64,000 bases of DNA, taken from contig JAJYYA010000041.1 in assembly GCA_021801345.1 (NCBI GenBank), forward strand, positions 1-64,000, in the 5' to 3' direction. The stretch comes from Nitrospirota bacterium (GTDB taxonomy: Bacteria > Nitrospirota > Leptospirillia > Leptospirillales > Leptospirillaceae). The notes under the pieces are model-generated. The model was not told the origin of the DNA, ran no database searches, and was given only the letters and a program-made list of their open reading frames with translations. Below, in pieces: positions 62,772-64,000 of this stretch; within the stretch, counting starts at the first letter, position 1; each line of letters starts with the position of its first letter. Position numbers and translations under genes: made by a program.

Positions 62772-63386
62772 ATGCCGTACGAAGGAGGGGGCGATGCCCC
62801 GGCAGGAAAAGGGGCAGGGAGCCGGAAGGGCGTCCTCTACCAGTTCAAAATCACCCTGAAAGATGTCCGTCCTCCGGTCTGGAGACGATTTCTTGTGCCG
62901 GACTGGATCACTCTCGAGGACTTTGGCGAGGTGGTCGAGGATGTCATGGGATGGTACGGACTCCATCTGCACGAGTTCATCGTCAAAGGGGTCCGGTACG
63001 GGTCGCCCGACACCGGCGATCCCGACTTTGACTCGGAAGTGGTGGACGAAGGGTCGGTGACTCTCCGAAAGCTCCGTCTTTCCGTCAAGGAGAGGATCCG
63101 ATACGATTACGACTTCGGCGACGATTGGAGACACGATCTTCTGCTCGAAAAAATCCTTCCGTCGGACGGTCGGATCCTACCCGTATGCCTCAAGGGAGCC
63201 CGGGACTGTCCCCCCGAGGACAGCGGCGGCCCCTGGGGCTACCAGGAGCTTCTGGAGGTTCTGAAGGATCCGGAGCATAAGAGTTACGCGTCCATGAAGG
63301 AGTGGATCGGAGAAGAGTTCGATCCCGAAGAGTTCGACCTGGAATCCCTCAATGAGATTCTGTCGTCGAGAGGCTGGACCGCGTAG
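62772..63386 (+). CDS. plasmid pRiA4b ORF-3 family protein
   Basis: The product has 204 residues. YQFKITLKDVRPPVWRRFLVPDWITLEDFGEVVEDVMGWYGLHLHEF and YDYDFGDDWRHDLLLEKIL are the hallmark segments of the PRiA4_ORF3 (IS1096 ORF102-like) family. CLKGARDCPPEDSGGPWGYQELLEVL ends the domain. These proteins are widespread in mobile and accessory regions; their activity is unknown. AGGAGG-like GGAGGG precedes the ATG. Confidence 0.85.
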   Translation: MPYEGGGDAPAGKGAGSRKGVLYQFKITLKDVRPPVWRRFLVPDWITLEDFGEVVEDVMGWYGLHLHEFIVKGVRYGSPDTGDPDFDSEVVDEGSVTLRKLRLSVKERIRYDYDFGDDWRHDLLLEKILPSDGRILPVCLKGARDCPPEDSGGPWGYQELLEVLKDPEHKSYASMKEWIGEEFDPEEFDLESLNEILSSRGWTA

Positions 63387-63513
63387 GGAATCCTCGGGAA
63401 AGGCTCGGAGAGGCGGGGGAGGACAAAGGGAGAGCCCGGCCCCGCAAAGAGGGCAGGAAGATTCTTGAGCGTGACAGGCCAACCCTTTGACGGAATCGAG
63501 AAGAGGAACAACG

Positions 63514-64000
63514 ATGGATGAATCAAGCAAAGACAAGAGTCCATTTTATCCGGGGCAACCTGTTCCTGTAGAACTTTTTACCGGGCGCCAAGAGGTGGTT
63601 GAACGAATTTTGACGCGGGGAGCCGGCCAAGTCGTTCAAGGGAAACCGATGTCGTTTTTCATTCAGGGAGAATACGGCATTGGGAAGAGTTCTCTTGCGA
63701 GCTACCTTCAGAACATAGTGGAAAAAGAGTATTCGTTGCACAGCATATATGTTTCGCTCAGTGGAGTGCATGATCTCCAGGGCGTTTCCGAAGCGATCTT
63801 GCAGGCAACGGTCCGGTCGGGAGCATTCGACCCCCGTATATCCGAGAAGATTAATCGTTGGCTGTCGAGGTATATCGGAAAACAGCAGTTGTTCGGCTTG
63901 ACCCTCAATCTGGAAGCGTTAAAAAAAGATAACCCTTCGATCACTTCCTATCTCGGAATCCTTGATTTTTTGAGGGAAACCCTCATGAAAATGGGAGATT
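63514..64000 (+). CDS. P-loop ATPase, 3' truncated by window edge
   Basis: At least 162 residues are visible and no stop is reached. It opens with a disordered head, FYPGQPVPVELFTGRQEVVERIL (an AAA_16/STAND-like lead-in), then the Walker A motif FIQGEYGIGKSSLASYLQN. The first 160 residues give the P-loop core; effector and sensor parts lie outside. Codon use is visibly less GC-rich than in the flagellar genes, suggesting transfer. A role in defence or signalling is possible but not shown. Confidence 0.75.
   Translation, partial: MDESSKDKSPFYPGQPVPVELFTGRQEVVERILTRGAGQVVQGKPMSFFIQGEYGIGKSSLASYLQNIVEKEYSLHSIYVSLSGVHDLQGVSEAILQATVRSGAFDPRISEKINRWLSRYIGKQQLFGLTLNLEALKKDNPSITSYLGILDFLRETLMKMGD

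Overview
The window looks like a chromosomal segment of a GC-rich, Gram-negative, motile bacterium. Signal peptides, an outer-membrane-type barrel protein, a two-partner-secretion adhesin and a Gram-negative-style flagellar system with a sigma-54/FlrBC hierarchy all point that way. Split glycine decarboxylase subunits (gcvPA/gcvPB), a haem-binding chemoreceptor and a bacterial haemoglobin would fit a Nitrospirota lineage such as Leptospirillum. That assignment is an inference from gene content and style, not from a marker gene.

Region 1 (1-12200) is accessory DNA. It opens with the 3' part of a large FHA-type exoprotein (GLUG, YDG and MBG repeats), followed by the decayed tail of a second copy. 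Next come an orphan AbiEii-type nucleotidyltransferase, the 3' tip of a group II intron (domains V-VI), a structured non-coding stretch and a complete IscB element with a probable omegaRNA upstream. The iscB stop codon overlaps the start of a PHP-domain/SMC-like ATPase (TrlF/Ppl-like), whose own stop overlaps the start of an AlbA_2 (Schlafen-type) protein with a GHKL-ATPase-like C-terminus. This resembles a defence island in which an RNA-guided nuclease gene sits directly in front of a two-gene ATPase module. A strong bidirectional terminator closes it at 12160.

Region 2 (12218-17765) holds small housekeeping and exported genes: an ABM-like protein and a rhodanese, two minus-strand exported proteins (an orphan substrate-binding protein and an unrecognised one), an outer-membrane barrel protein, a single-domain globin with an FNR-type box at an activating position, and a membrane-anchored SurA_N/PpiD-like protein.

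Region 3 (17800-25196) carries the glycine cleavage operon gcvT-gcvH-gcvPA-gcvPB with a lipoate ligase-like gene that could lipoylate GcvH. It is followed by a small regulatory-domain protein, an HDOD protein and queG.

Region 4 (25346-62015) is one long flagellar and chemotaxis block, all on the plus strand. A regulatory section comes first: an orphan sigma-54 activator, a CHASE3-GGDEF cyclase, a TPR protein, and FlrB/FlrC-like kinase and regulator. Then a near-perfect sigma-54 promoter precedes flgB-flgC-fliE-fliF-fliG-fliH-fliI-fliJ-motE-fliK-flgD-flgE. A terminator and a second sigma-54 promoter precede fliL-fliN-fliO-fliP-fliQ-fliR-flhB-flhA-flhF-flhG. The block ends with fliA-cheY-cheA-mcp-cheW-motA-motB, two unknown genes, a FliK-like protein and a stand-alone FlhB C-terminal domain protein. 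fliM is missing between fliL and fliN.

Region 5 (62016-64000) returns to accessory genes: an HTH-like hypothetical protein, a pRiA4b ORF-3 family protein and the start of a P-loop ATPase that runs off the right edge.
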